Origin: Streptomyces sp. NRRL WC-3742 | GTDB lineage: Bacteria > Actinomycetota > Actinomycetes > Streptomycetales > Streptomycetaceae | NCBI RefSeq assembly: GCF_000720635.1 | Contig: NZ_JOCF01000023.1 | Coordinates: forward strand, 1-64,000 | Direction of reading: 5' to 3' | DNA length: 64,000 bases | In this document: piece after piece, positions 15,982 through 24,255 of the stretch | Layout of the letters: every line of letters starts with the position of its first letter | Numbering within the stretch: position 1 is the stretch's first letter | Made by a program: the position numbers and the translations under genes | Notes under the pieces: generated by a model | Databases searched by the model: none | Seen by the model: only the letters and a program-made list of their open reading frames with translations | What the model was told of the DNA's origin: nothing

Positions 15982-17250
15982 GTGGGCACCGTGACCGTCC
16001 CCATGTCGGCGACGCTCGCCGCCGACGCCGCCCTGGAGGAGCGGCGGCGCTCCGGGCAGCGCGTCCTGCCCATGACCAGCGGCGAGATCGGGCTTCCGGT
16101 CCTGCCCGTGCTGCGCGAACGCCTCGCCGCCGCGGCCGGGGAGAACGCGTACGGCCCGGTGGCCGGCAGCCCCGCCCTGCGCGAGGCCGCCGCCGGGTAC
16201 TGGAGCCGCCGGGGCCTGCCCACCGACCCCGGGCTCGTCGTCGCGGGCCCCGGCAGCAAGTCCCTGCTGTTCGCCGTGCTGCTCGCCGTCGGCGGCGACG
16301 CGGTGGTGCCCGTCCCCGGCTGGGTCAGCTACGCCGCGCAGGCGCGCCTCGCCGGGGGCCGTCCGCTGCCGGTGCCGATCCTGCCCGGCCAGGGCGGCGT
16401 GCCCGTCCCGCACCGGCTGCGCGGGGCGGTCACTGCCGCCCGCGCCGCCGGGCAGGACCCGCGTGCCGTCGTGGTGACCGTCCCGGACAACCCGACCGGG
16501 ACGGTCGCCTCCCCGGAAGTGGTGCGTCAACTCGCCGATACTGCACGCGAGTTGGACCTGATCATCGTCTCCGACGAGATCTACGGCGACCTCGTCCACG
16601 ACCCTGCCCGCCCGGCCGTCTCCCCGGCCGCGTACGCCCCCGAGCGTACGGTCGTCACCACCGGCCTCACCAAGAACCTCGCCCTGGGCGGCTGGCGCAC
16701 GGGCGTCGCCCGGTTGCCCGAGGGCCCGATCGGGCGGGAACTGCACACCCGGCTCGTCGCCGTCGCCAGCCAGATCTGGTCCAGCCCGCCCGCCCCCGTG
16801 CAGACGGCCGCCGCGTACGCCTTCGCCGAACCTCCGGAGATCACCGAGCGGATCGCCGCGAGCAGGCGGCTGCACGCGGCCGTCGCCCGGGCGGCGGCGG
16901 GTCACCTCGCGGCCGCCGGGGCGCTGGTGGCGCCCGTCACCGCCACCTGCTACCTCTACCCGGACTTCGAGCCGCTGCGCGACCGCCTGGCCGAGGCGCA
17001 CGGCGTCACCGGCGGCGAGGGGATCGTCCGCTTCCTCGTCGAGCGCCACGGCATCGGCGTCCTGCCCGGCAGCGCCTTCGGCGAGCCCGAGGGCGTCCTG
17101 CGCATCCGCGCCGCCACCAGCCGCCTGTACGGCGACACCGACGAGCAGCGCCTCGCCGCGCTGGCCGCGCCCGACCCGGTCGCCCTGCCGTGGATCGGCC
17201 GCTCCCTCGACCACCTCGGCGGGGCCCTCGCCGACCTCACCCGCGCCTGA
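15982..17250 (+). CDS. PLP-dependent aminotransferase, class I/II
   Basis: A 422-residue fold-type I aminotransferase beginning with GTG directly after the ligase stop. Motifs: the cofactor-binding VAGPGSKSLLFAVLLA, the conserved VTVPDNPTGTV, the Asp-Tyr pair in IIVSDEIYGDLV, the PLP Lys in TTGLTKNLALGGWRTG, and the substrate Arg region VLRIRAATS. LysJ and ArgD of the canonical carrier pathways are class III enzymes, so this class I enzyme is not a simple copy of that step. It may aminate the aldehyde made by the reductase or a separate keto acid. Confidence 0.87.
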   Translation: MGTVTVPMSATLAADAALEERRRSGQRVLPMTSGEIGLPVLPVLRERLAAAAGENAYGPVAGSPALREAAAGYWSRRGLPTDPGLVVAGPGSKSLLFAVLLAVGGDAVVPVPGWVSYAAQARLAGGRPLPVPILPGQGGVPVPHRLRGAVTAARAAGQDPRAVVVTVPDNPTGTVASPEVVRQLADTARELDLIIVSDEIYGDLVHDPARPAVSPAAYAPERTVVTTGLTKNLALGGWRTGVARLPEGPIGRELHTRLVAVASQIWSSPPAPVQTAAAYAFAEPPEITERIAASRRLHAAVARAAAGHLAAAGALVAPVTATCYLYPDFEPLRDRLAEAHGVTGGEGIVRFLVERHGIGVLPGSAFGEPEGVLRIRAATSRLYGDTDEQRLAALAAPDPVALPWIGRSLDHLGGALADLTRA

Positions 17251-17321
17251 CCGGAACCGACCTATACCTGACCGCACCCGACCGGATCCGACCCGCACCT
17301 GACCGTCCTTCGGAGGCCCCC
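17251..17321 (+). repeat. Short CCGACC-rich direct repeats before the FAH-family gene
   Basis: The 71-base gap inside the operon consists of variants of ACCGGAACCGACC and CACCTGACCG. GGAGG at 17312-17316 serves the next gene. No terminator is visible, so transcription probably continues through it. Confidence 0.5.
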
Positions 17322-18251
17322 ATGTCCCAGTCACTGCCGCCCGTCCTCACCGAAGTCGCCTACCGGGGCGGCCGCTACGTCACCTTCGACCGCCCCGGAC
17401 CGGGCGAGCCCCAGACGCTCCACCGCATCGCCGAAGGCGCCCTGGCCGCCGCGTTCACCACCACCGACGGCTCCGCCGAGGCCGTCTGCGCCGCCGTCAC
17501 CGAGGGCGCCGAGACCGTCGTCCTGCCCGCAGGGGACCCGGACGTGCAGCCGCTGGTCCCGCTGCTGCCCGGGGCCTCCGGCTCGGCGCTGCTGAGCGGC
17601 TTCATGGGCACCCACAGGAAGAAGTGGGGGGGCGAAAGCGCCCCCGAGGGAGGCGAGTTCGTCCCGCCCAGGTGGTTCTTCAAGGGCTTCGGCGAGTGGG
17701 CCAAGCTGCCCGGCGAGCCGCTGACCGTCCCCGCGGAGCCGGTCGCCCTCATCGAGGAGCCGGAGATCGCCCTCGTCTTCGTCAACGACGCCGACGGCTA
17801 CCCGCACTACGCCGGCTACACCTTCGGCAACGACCTGTGCGACATCGGCCTTCACCGCAAGGAGCCGGGCTACAACCCGTACTGCAAGCTCTGCGACACC
17901 GCCCTCGCGCCCACCCTCTTCCTCGGCCCCCCGCCGCGCACCTTCACCGGCCGGACCACCATCACCCGGGGCGGCGCCACCGCCTGGGAGGGCCCCTTCG
18001 AGGCCGGCGGCGACGCGCTCTACCACCGGATCAACGACATGGTCGACCACCTGTTCACCTTCCCCGCCGTACGCCGCCCCGGGCTCGTCAACTACGTGCT
18101 CCTGGGCGCCGACGAGGCCAGCTTCCACGACGGCTTCCGGATCGAGGACGGCGACACCATCGCCATCGACGTCAAGAGCCACGGCGTCGCCTTCGAGAAC
18201 ACCGTGCGCTACGTCTCCCCGGCCGCCTTCGCCTCCCTCCCCGCCGCATGA
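17322..18251 (+). CDS. FAH-family protein resembling AraD1-type sugar-acid dehydratases
   Basis: A 309-residue member of the fumarylacetoacetate hydrolase superfamily. The core runs PRWFFKGFGEWAKLPGEPL, then EEPEIALVFVNDADGYPHYAGYTFGNDL (split here), with the metal-binding Glu pair in EEPEI and the ND of GNDLCDI. It then reads FLGPPPRTFTGRTTI and DGDTIAIDV. This pattern is closer to AraD1-like 2-keto-3-deoxy-arabinonate dehydratases than to true FAH. The family uses Mg and cleaves, decarboxylates or dehydrates 2-oxo acids. It overlaps the first monooxygenase gene by 4 bases, suggesting that the two act in sequence. Confidence 0.75.
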   Translation: MSQSLPPVLTEVAYRGGRYVTFDRPGPGEPQTLHRIAEGALAAAFTTTDGSAEAVCAAVTEGAETVVLPAGDPDVQPLVPLLPGASGSALLSGFMGTHRKKWGGESAPEGGEFVPPRWFFKGFGEWAKLPGEPLTVPAEPVALIEEPEIALVFVNDADGYPHYAGYTFGNDLCDIGLHRKEPGYNPYCKLCDTALAPTLFLGPPPRTFTGRTTITRGGATAWEGPFEAGGDALYHRINDMVDHLFTFPAVRRPGLVNYVLLGADEASFHDGFRIEDGDTIAIDVKSHGVAFENTVRYVSPAAFASLPAA

Positions 18252-19603
18252 GCGCCGCGCCCCGCCGGCAGGTGCACCTCGCGGTGCAGCTGCCCGCCAT
18301 CCACAACATCACCCTCTGGGCCGACCCGCGCTCCAGGAGCCAGATCGCCTTCGAGTCCTTCCGCCACCTCGCGCAGACCGCCGAACGCGGCCTCTTCGAC
18401 TTCTTCTTCCTCGCCGAGGGCCTGCGCCTGCGCGAGCACAAGGGGGAGATCTACGACCTCGACGTGGTCGGCCGCCCGGACAACCTCGCCCAACTGATCT
18501 CCCTGGCCGCCGTCACCAGCCGGCTCGGCCTCGCCGGGACGGTCAACGCCACCTTCAACGAGCCCTACGAGCTGGCCCGCCGCCTCGCCACCCTCGACCA
18601 CCTCAGCGGCGGGCGCGCCGCCTGGAACATCGTCACCAGCTTCGACGCCTTCACCGGCGAGAACTTCCGGCGCGGCGCCTTCCTGGAGGAGCGCGACCGC
18701 TACAGCCGCGCGGCCGAATTCCTCACCACCACACGGAAGTTGTGGGACAGCTGGGCCGACGGCGACGTCATCGCCGACGCGGCCTCGGGGGAGTACGTAC
18801 GGCCCGGGGTCGGCCGATTCGCCCACCAGGGGCGGCACTTCGACATCTCCGGCCGCTTCACCACCCCCCGCTCCCCGCAGGGACACCCGGTGATCATCCA
18901 GTCCGGCGAGTCCGACGCGGGCCGCGAGTTCGCCGCCGCCGAGGCCGAGGTCATCTTCAGCAAGTACAACCGGCTCGACCAGGCCCGCGCGTTCTACCGG
19001 GACGTCAAGGGCCGCCTGGCCGCCCACGGCCGCACGGAGGACGAGCTGAAGATCCTGCCCACGGCGAGCGCGGTGGTCGCCGACACCGACGCGGAGGCCC
19101 AGGCCCTCGCCCGCGAGATCACCCGCGCCCAGGTCGGCCCGCAGACCGCCATCGCCCACCTGGAAGCCGTCTGGGGCCGCGACCTGTCCGCCTACGACCC
19201 GGACGGCCCGCTGCCGGACATCGACCCCGACGGCGACGCGCAGACCCTCAAGGGCCACTCGATCTTCCGCCGCGACCGCGCCGAGACCGCCCGCCGCTGG
19301 CGCGCCCTCGCGGAGGAACGCGGCCTGAGCATCCGGGAGTTGGTCATCGAGGTCGACGGCGCCCAGCAGACCTTCGTCGGCTCCCCGCAGACCGTCGCCG
19401 ACCGGATCGACCACTTCGTGCAGACCGGCGGCGCCGACGGCTTCGTCCTCGTCCCGCACCTGACCCCCACGGGCCTCGACGACTTCGTGGACCGCGTCGT
19501 GCCGCTCCTCCAGGACAAGGGCGTGCACCGGCGGGAGTACACCGGCACGACCCTGCGCGACCACCTGGGGATCTCCCCGATCGAGAAGGGAAGTACCTCG
19601 TGA
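18248..19603 (+). CDS. FMN-dependent luciferase-like monooxygenase (NtaA/SnaA/DszA type)
   Basis: A 451-residue monooxygenase of the bacterial luciferase superfamily, NtaA/SnaA/DszA branch. Motifs include LWADPRSRSQIAFESFRHLA, SGGRAAWNIVTS, NFRRGAFLEERDRYSRAAEF, KLWDSWADGDVIAD, RFAHQGRHFDISGRF, and HPVIIQSGESDAGREFAA. The family uses FMNH2 delivered by a separate reductase and inserts oxygen at C, N or S. No flavin reductase gene is seen nearby, so the reductant must come from elsewhere. It overlaps both neighbours by 4 bases. Role in the pathway: oxidative tailoring, substrate unknown. Confidence 0.88.
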   Translation: MSAAPRRQVHLAVQLPAIHNITLWADPRSRSQIAFESFRHLAQTAERGLFDFFFLAEGLRLREHKGEIYDLDVVGRPDNLAQLISLAAVTSRLGLAGTVNATFNEPYELARRLATLDHLSGGRAAWNIVTSFDAFTGENFRRGAFLEERDRYSRAAEFLTTTRKLWDSWADGDVIADAASGEYVRPGVGRFAHQGRHFDISGRFTTPRSPQGHPVIIQSGESDAGREFAAAEAEVIFSKYNRLDQARAFYRDVKGRLAAHGRTEDELKILPTASAVVADTDAEAQALAREITRAQVGPQTAIAHLEAVWGRDLSAYDPDGPLPDIDPDGDAQTLKGHSIFRRDRAETARRWRALAEERGLSIRELVIEVDGAQQTFVGSPQTVADRIDHFVQTGGADGFVLVPHLTPTGLDDFVDRVVPLLQDKGVHRREYTGTTLRDHLGISPIEKGSTS

Positions 19604-20814
19604 CCCCGCCGCCCCCGCTCCACCTCGCCGTCGCCCTCGACGGCGCCGGCTGGCACCCGGCCGCCTGGCGGGCCGAAGGCGCCCGGCCCGGTGAGCTGTT
19701 CACCCCGGCCTACTGGGCGGACCTCGCCGCCGAGGCCGAACGGGGCCTGCTCGACTTCGTCACCATCGAGGACGCGCTCGGCCTCCAGACCACCGCCTTC
19801 CACCGGCCCGACGAGGACACCGCACGGGTCCGGGGCAGCCTGGACGCGGCGCTCATCGCCTCCTTCCTCGGCCCGGTCACGTCGAGGATCGGGCTCGTCC
19901 CGACCGTCAACGTCACCCACACCGAGCCCTTCCACGTCGCCGTCGGCATCGCCACCCTCGACCACGCCAGCGAGGGCCGAGGCGGCCTGCGCCCCCAGAT
20001 CGCCTCCCGGGCCGCCGACGCCGCGCACTTCGGCCGCCGGGTGACCCCTCAGCTCACCGAGGAGGACGTCCGCGACTCCGAGCTCATCGCCCGGCGGCTG
20101 CGCCCGCTCTTCGAGGAGGCGGCCGACGTGGTGGAGGCCACCCGGCGGCTGTGGGACAGCTGGGAGGACGACGCGGAGATCCGCGACGCCGCCACCGGCC
20201 GGTTCGTCGACCGCGACAGGATCCACCACATCGACTTCACCGGCGACCACTTCTCCGTCCGCGGCCCCTCCATCACCCCGCGCTCCCCGCAGGGCCAGCC
20301 CCTGGTGACCAGCCTCGCCCACGCCTCCGTCCCCTACGAGTTCGCGGCCCGCGCCGCCGACCTCGTCTACCTCACCCCGCACTCCCGCGCGGGCACCGTC
20401 GACATCCTCCGCCAGGTCGACGCCGCCGTCGCCGCCACCGGCCGCGACACCCGGGCCCGGCCGCTGCTGCGCTTCGCCGACCTCCTCGTCCTCCTGGACG
20501 AGGAGCCCGGCGCCGCCGCCGAGCGCAAGGCCCACCTCGACGCGTTGGACGGCACCGAACTCACCTCCGACGCCGAGGTGTTCACCGGCACCGCCGCCGA
20601 ACTGGCCGACCTCCTCCTCGACTGGCGCCAGGCGGGCCTGGACGGCTACCGCCTCCGCCCCGCCACCCTTCCCCACGACCTCCACCGGATCACCCGCAGC
20701 CTCGTCCCCGAACTCCAACGCCGCGGCGCCTTCCGCACCGAGTACGAGGCAACCACCCTCCGCGGCCACCTGGGCCTGGAGCGGCCCACCAGCCGCTACG
20801 CGGCGAAGGGGTGA
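19600..20814 (+). CDS. Second luciferase-like monooxygenase, diverged
   Basis: A 404-residue luciferase-like protein starting with GTG in a GTGA overlap with the first one. It keeps the superfamily plan (LAVALDGAGWHPAAWRAE, ASEGRGGLRPQIASR, RRLWDSWEDDAEIRDA, HIDFTGDHFSVRGPSITPRSPQG). The SGGR-NIVT flavin region of its neighbour is replaced by SEGRGGLRP, and it is about 45 residues shorter. It may be a second oxygenase or a non-catalytic partner. It is the last gene of the operon; no clear terminator follows. Confidence 0.82.
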   Translation: MTPPPPLHLAVALDGAGWHPAAWRAEGARPGELFTPAYWADLAAEAERGLLDFVTIEDALGLQTTAFHRPDEDTARVRGSLDAALIASFLGPVTSRIGLVPTVNVTHTEPFHVAVGIATLDHASEGRGGLRPQIASRAADAAHFGRRVTPQLTEEDVRDSELIARRLRPLFEEAADVVEATRRLWDSWEDDAEIRDAATGRFVDRDRIHHIDFTGDHFSVRGPSITPRSPQGQPLVTSLAHASVPYEFAARAADLVYLTPHSRAGTVDILRQVDAAVAATGRDTRARPLLRFADLLVLLDEEPGAAAERKAHLDALDGTELTSDAEVFTGTAAELADLLLDWRQAGLDGYRLRPATLPHDLHRITRSLVPELQRRGAFRTEYEATTLRGHLGLERPTSRYAAKG

Positions 20815-20859
20815 GGCGCCGTACGCCCGGAAGTTCGACCGTCGGAGCGGTGTCCGCAC

Positions 20860-21519
20860 TCATGCCCCGGCCGCCTCGCGGGTCGCGCGGCGGAGCCAGG
20901 TCAAGTACCAGGTGTGGAAGTCCAGGCGGCCGGTCCCGTCCGTCAGGGGTTCGAGGGGGCCGTCGGCGGCGCGGAGGTCGTTCCAGAGGGTGCCGCTGTC
21001 CGGGCCGGTGACGGCGAGCCAGGTGAAGTAGCCGCAGCCCTGGTGGCCGAGGCAGACCGCTCCGGCCGTCATCGCTTCGTTCAGGGGCTCCCACTCGTCG
21101 TCCCAGGCGCGGAAGGCGGCGCGGTAGGCGTCCTCGTCGGGGAAGTCCTCCTCGCGGGGCTCGCGGGCGTCCAGCTCCTCCGTCCGGCGGGCGCGTTCGG
21201 CCTCCGAGGGGAAGGGCCGCCCCAGCAGCGGGTTGACCTCGCGAGTGTCGCCCAGGGCGACCCAGTGCCACCCCTGGTCGTCGCGACGCAGCGGGTAGAG
21301 GCCGTAGTCCGGCCCGGCGCCACCCGCGGCGACCTCCAGGAGGAAGGTGCGATACGCCGGCGGGAAGGACACCCCGAACTGCCGCTCCGCCTCCGCGACC
21401 TCGGCCTCGCTCAGGGGCGGGTCCAGCCGGAAGCCGTGCCCGTTGGCCCCGAACACCTTGGCCGCGCCCGGCGCCTTCCGCAGCGCCAGCACCCGCTCGC
21501 GCACCCCTGACCAACTCAT
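20860..21519 (-). CDS. SMI1/KNR4 (SUKH) family protein
   Basis: A 219-residue cytoplasmic protein. The central block (PLSEAEVAEAERQFGVSFPPAYRTFLLEVA) is the SUKH-1 signature, followed by GPDYGLYPL and a late GHQGCGYFTWLAVTGPDSG. SUKH proteins are often immunity proteins of toxin systems, but no toxin is seen next to it. The start chosen is the ATG at 21519, which has GGGAGGGGTCGCAG upstream; an in-frame start at 21561 lacks a site. It converges on the AmCP operon and marks the probable end of the cluster. Confidence 0.8.
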   Translation of the reverse strand: MSWSGVRERVLALRKAPGAAKVFGANGHGFRLDPPLSEAEVAEAERQFGVSFPPAYRTFLLEVAAGGAGPDYGLYPLRRDDQGWHWVALGDTREVNPLLGRPFPSEAERARRTEELDAREPREEDFPDEDAYRAAFRAWDDEWEPLNEAMTAGAVCLGHQGCGYFTWLAVTGPDSGTLWNDLRAADGPLEPLTDGTGRLDFHTWYLTWLRRATREAAGA

Positions 21520-21581
21520 CTGCGACCCCTCCCACCTTCCGACCCGCAGCGATCGTGCCAAGTCGGAGGGCCGGGATCAAC

Positions 21582-22545
21582 TCAGTTCGGCGGCTCCGCC
21601 ACGAGGGCCGTGCCCGTGCGGGTGCGCAGGTGTACGGCCGTGCGGCCCGTGCGGTGGGTGGTGACCAGGCCCGCGCCGCGGAGGGCGCCGAGGTGTTGGG
21701 AGACGGCGCCGGGGGTGACGCCCAGCCGGGTGGCGAGGGTGGGGGTGCTCAGGGGTTCGCCGAGTTCGGCGAGGAGGGCGGCGCGGGTGCGGCCGAGGAC
21801 GGCGGTGAGGCCCCCGGGGGTCGGCCGGGGCTCCTCCCAGAGCAGCCCGACCCCGGGGACCGGGTAGCGGATGGAAGCGGCGGCGCGCGGGGAGTAGTCG
21901 ACGATCACGTCCGGCCAGCCGAAGACGGAGGGCATCACCACCAGGCCGTGCCCGTCGGCCTCGACCGTCCACACCGCGCCCGAGCGGCGGCGCCCGTGCA
22001 CCACCAACTCGCCCTCCCGCCACACCACATCGGCGTGCAGCTGCGCGAACAGCCCCTCCACCCCGCCGTCGACCAGCGCCCCGCCGGCCCAGGTCCGCCT
22101 CCAGCAGCGCGCGCATCCGCCCCCAGTGCGGGGCCACCAGCCGGTCGTGACAGCGGGTCAGCGCCTCGGCGACCCGCTCCAACAGCGGCTCGGGACGCGG
22201 CAGCCGCGCAGCGCGGGCGTCCCCCAGCGCGGCGGCGCACTCCGCCGCGACGTACGCCGGGTCCGCCGCCCGCAGCCCCGCCACCTCGGCCTCGAAGCCC
22301 GGCAGGCGCTCGTCCGGCACCGGGAAGAGGAACGACGGCAGGCAGCTCTCGAGCAGCGCCCGCAGCAGCGGCGCCTCCGGCTCCCCGGCCAGCACCCGCT
22401 CCGCCTCGCGCACCCACGGCCGGTGCACCTCGTGCCCGCCGACCCCGAGTGCCGCCCGCACCCCGAGCACCGTCTCGGCCAGCGGCGACACCGCGAGCCG
22501 TACCCGCGCCACCTCGGCCGCCGAGAGCCGGATCTCCACCGCCAT
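21582..22545 (-). pseudogene. ArsR-family regulator broken by a frameshift
   Basis: Two frames together give one ArsR-type regulator of about 320 residues. The first frame (from ATG 22545) starts MAVEIRLSAAEVARVRLAVSPL, split here for display, typical of the N-terminal domain of actinobacterial ArsR proteins, and stays normal to RMRALLEADLG. The second frame continues with GALVDGGVEGLFAQLHADV, ending in the helix-turn-helix (LATRLGVTPGAVSQHLGALRGAGLV). The switch lies at about 22080-22093 in a G/C-rich run and needs one extra (or two missing) bases. It is divergent from the alpha/beta hydrolase gene, which it may once have regulated. A sequencing error is possible. Confidence 0.75.
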
Positions 22546-22621
22546 GCCTGCCCCGCCCCTGATCGTTTAGCCGTGGCTGAACGGTAGCCGGGCCGGGCGG
22601 CCGCCGCCCAGACTCTCCGGC

Positions 22622-23476
22622 ATGGAGTTCATCACCTCGTACGACGGAACCACGCTCGCCTTCCGCACCCTCGGAGACGGCCCGCCGCTGCTCTGCCTCC
22701 CCGGCGGCCCCGGCCGCGCCGCCGAGTACCTCGGCGACCTCGGGGGCCTGTCCGCCCACCGCACCCTGATCCTGCCCGACACCCGTGGCACCGGCGCGTC
22801 CGGAACACCCGCCGACCCGGCCACCTACCGGGTCGACCGCCTGGTGGCCGACGTCGAGGCGCTGCGCCGCCACCTCGGCCTGGAGCGCGTCGACCTGCTC
22901 GGCCACTCCGCCGGAGGCAGCCTCGCCATGCTCTACGCCGCCGCCCACCCCGGGCGGCTGTCCAGCCTGACCCTCGTCACCCCGTCCTTCGCCGGTGTCG
23001 GACTGCCCTCCGACACGGGCGTCGAGCAGGTGATCGCCTCCCGCGCGGCCGAGCCCTGGCACGCCGAGGCCGTCACCGCGCACCGGCACATGACGACCGC
23101 GACCTCCTTCGCCGAGGCCGCGCCGTACCGCCTCGCCTTCGAGCCGCTGATGTACGGCCGCTGGGACGACGCCGCCCGCGCCCACGCCGCCGCCGACCCC
23201 GCCCAGCGCGCGCTGCCCGTCAGCGAGAACTACTACCGGGGCTACACGCCCGACACCGAGGAACTGCGCCGGAGCCTGGGCGCGCTGCGCTGCCCGGTGC
23301 TGCTCCTCGCGGGCGAGGTCGACCTGTGGCCCACCGCCGCGTCCGCCGCCGAGGCTTCCGCGCTCTTCCCCGAGGTGACGCTCGCCGTCCAGCCGGGCGC
23401 CGGGCACTACCCGTGGCTGGACGACCCGAAGGCGTTCACGGCGACGGTCGGCGGCTTCCTCGCCACCGCCGGTTGA
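22622..23476 (+). CDS. Alpha/beta hydrolase, proline iminopeptidase-like
   Basis: A 284-residue alpha/beta hydrolase. The oxyanion region is CLPGGPG, the nucleophile elbow is LLGHSAGGSLAMLY (Ser), a late acidic residue is in LLLAGEVDLWP and the His in QPGAGHYPWLDDP. LPDTRGTGAS resembles the DQRGxGxS motif of proline iminopeptidases. There is no signal peptide. It is divergent from the frameshifted ArsR gene with 76 bases between starts. Substrate unknown. Confidence 0.85.
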   Translation: MEFITSYDGTTLAFRTLGDGPPLLCLPGGPGRAAEYLGDLGGLSAHRTLILPDTRGTGASGTPADPATYRVDRLVADVEALRRHLGLERVDLLGHSAGGSLAMLYAAAHPGRLSSLTLVTPSFAGVGLPSDTGVEQVIASRAAEPWHAEAVTAHRHMTTATSFAEAAPYRLAFEPLMYGRWDDAARAHAAADPAQRALPVSENYYRGYTPDTEELRRSLGALRCPVLLLAGEVDLWPTAASAAEASALFPEVTLAVQPGAGHYPWLDDPKAFTATVGGFLATAG

Positions 23477-23549
23477 CGGGAGGCGACGGGAGTCGACGGG
23501 AGTCGAGGGGAGTTGACGGGAGTCGACCGGTGTCGAAGGGAATTGACGG
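23474..23549 (+). repeat. Tandem GACGGGAGTC decamers
   Basis: About seven imperfect copies of a 10-11-base unit (GACGGGAGTC) begin at the hydrolase stop codon. The half palindromic GAGTCGAC/GTCGAC elements recur. Function unknown. Confidence 0.7.
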
Positions 23550-23667
23550 CCCGTCGCACTCCCGGGTGAAGGTCGGAGAAACCCCGCCGCCCGGCCCGCC
23601 GTCCTGTCTACGCTGCGGGTGCGAAACATCACCTGCCGTAACGGTCAGAACGGTCAGAGGAGAAGGC

Positions 23668-24207
23668 ATGGCATCGACCTGCGGTCCCGAATCCGCCCCC
23701 ATCGGCGACGTCGGCACGGCGCTGATGGTGATCGACTCCCGGCTCAAATCCGTCTACGAGGGCAGGGGCGGCTCGGACGCCCGCCAGCAGGCCCTGGTCA
23801 ACCAGGTCACCGCCTCCCTCGGCCCCAACGGGCTCGCGGAGTTGGTGGACGGCACCTGCACGGTGATCTACCTCTACATGACCTGGCTGAAGGCCGCCTG
23901 CGACGACCACGACCGGGACGTCGTCGAACACGTCGTCCCGGCGCTGGTGGGCACGATGCGGATGATGCCCAGGACCTTCAGCCCCGAGGTCATCCCCACC
24001 ATGACGGGCCTCCTCGTCGCCGCCGGTACCGGCCTGAGCCCCAACCTCTGGCGCGCCCAGTACGGCCCCTGGACCCGCGCCGAGATGAACCCGCTGGAGG
24101 CCCTCGCCGTCATGACGGCCGAGCACGTCAACCGCGTCGCCGGGGACGACCACGACTTCGCCACCCGCCTGATCAGCGACGCCCTGGCCAGGATGGACGA
24201 CGACTGA
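23668..24207 (+). CDS. Hypothetical protein, conserved-looking
   Basis: A 179-residue soluble protein that I do not recognise. It starts MASTCGPESAPIGDVGTALM and is mostly helical, with PRTFSPEVIPTMTGLLVAAGTGLSPNLWR in the second half (split here: PRTFSPEVIPT and MTGLLVAAGTG). No signal peptide, no metal motif. AGAGGAGA lies 5-12 bases before the ATG. GGTCAGAACGGTCAGAG just upstream forms a short direct repeat. It is transcribed alone, converging on an SDR gene across a terminator. Confidence 0.65.
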   Translation: MASTCGPESAPIGDVGTALMVIDSRLKSVYEGRGGSDARQQALVNQVTASLGPNGLAELVDGTCTVIYLYMTWLKAACDDHDRDVVEHVVPALVGTMRMMPRTFSPEVIPTMTGLLVAAGTGLSPNLWRAQYGPWTRAEMNPLEALAVMTAEHVNRVAGDDHDFATRLISDALARMDDD

Positions 24208-24214
24208 CCCGTCG

Positions 24215-24250
24215 GGCCCGCCCGGTGAAACCGGAGACGCCGGGCGGGCC
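24215..24250. terminator. Bidirectional terminator
   Basis: An 11-bp perfect stem (GGCCCGCCCGG 24215-24225 with its complement 24240-24250) and a 14-base loop lie between the convergent hypothetical gene and the SDR gene. Confidence 0.75.
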
Positions 24251-24255
24251 GGGTT

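Noticed and set aside
13588..17334. 1248-codon minus-strand frame
   Set aside because: Antisense to four well-supported plus-strand genes; composition is repetitive Gly/Ala/Arg without domains.
8485..20814. Primary lysine or arginine biosynthesis operon
   Set aside because: The ligase, oxygenases, FAH-family enzyme, cluster-type regulators and missing LysK/class III aminotransferase do not fit a primary pathway; Streptomyces makes lysine and arginine by other routes.
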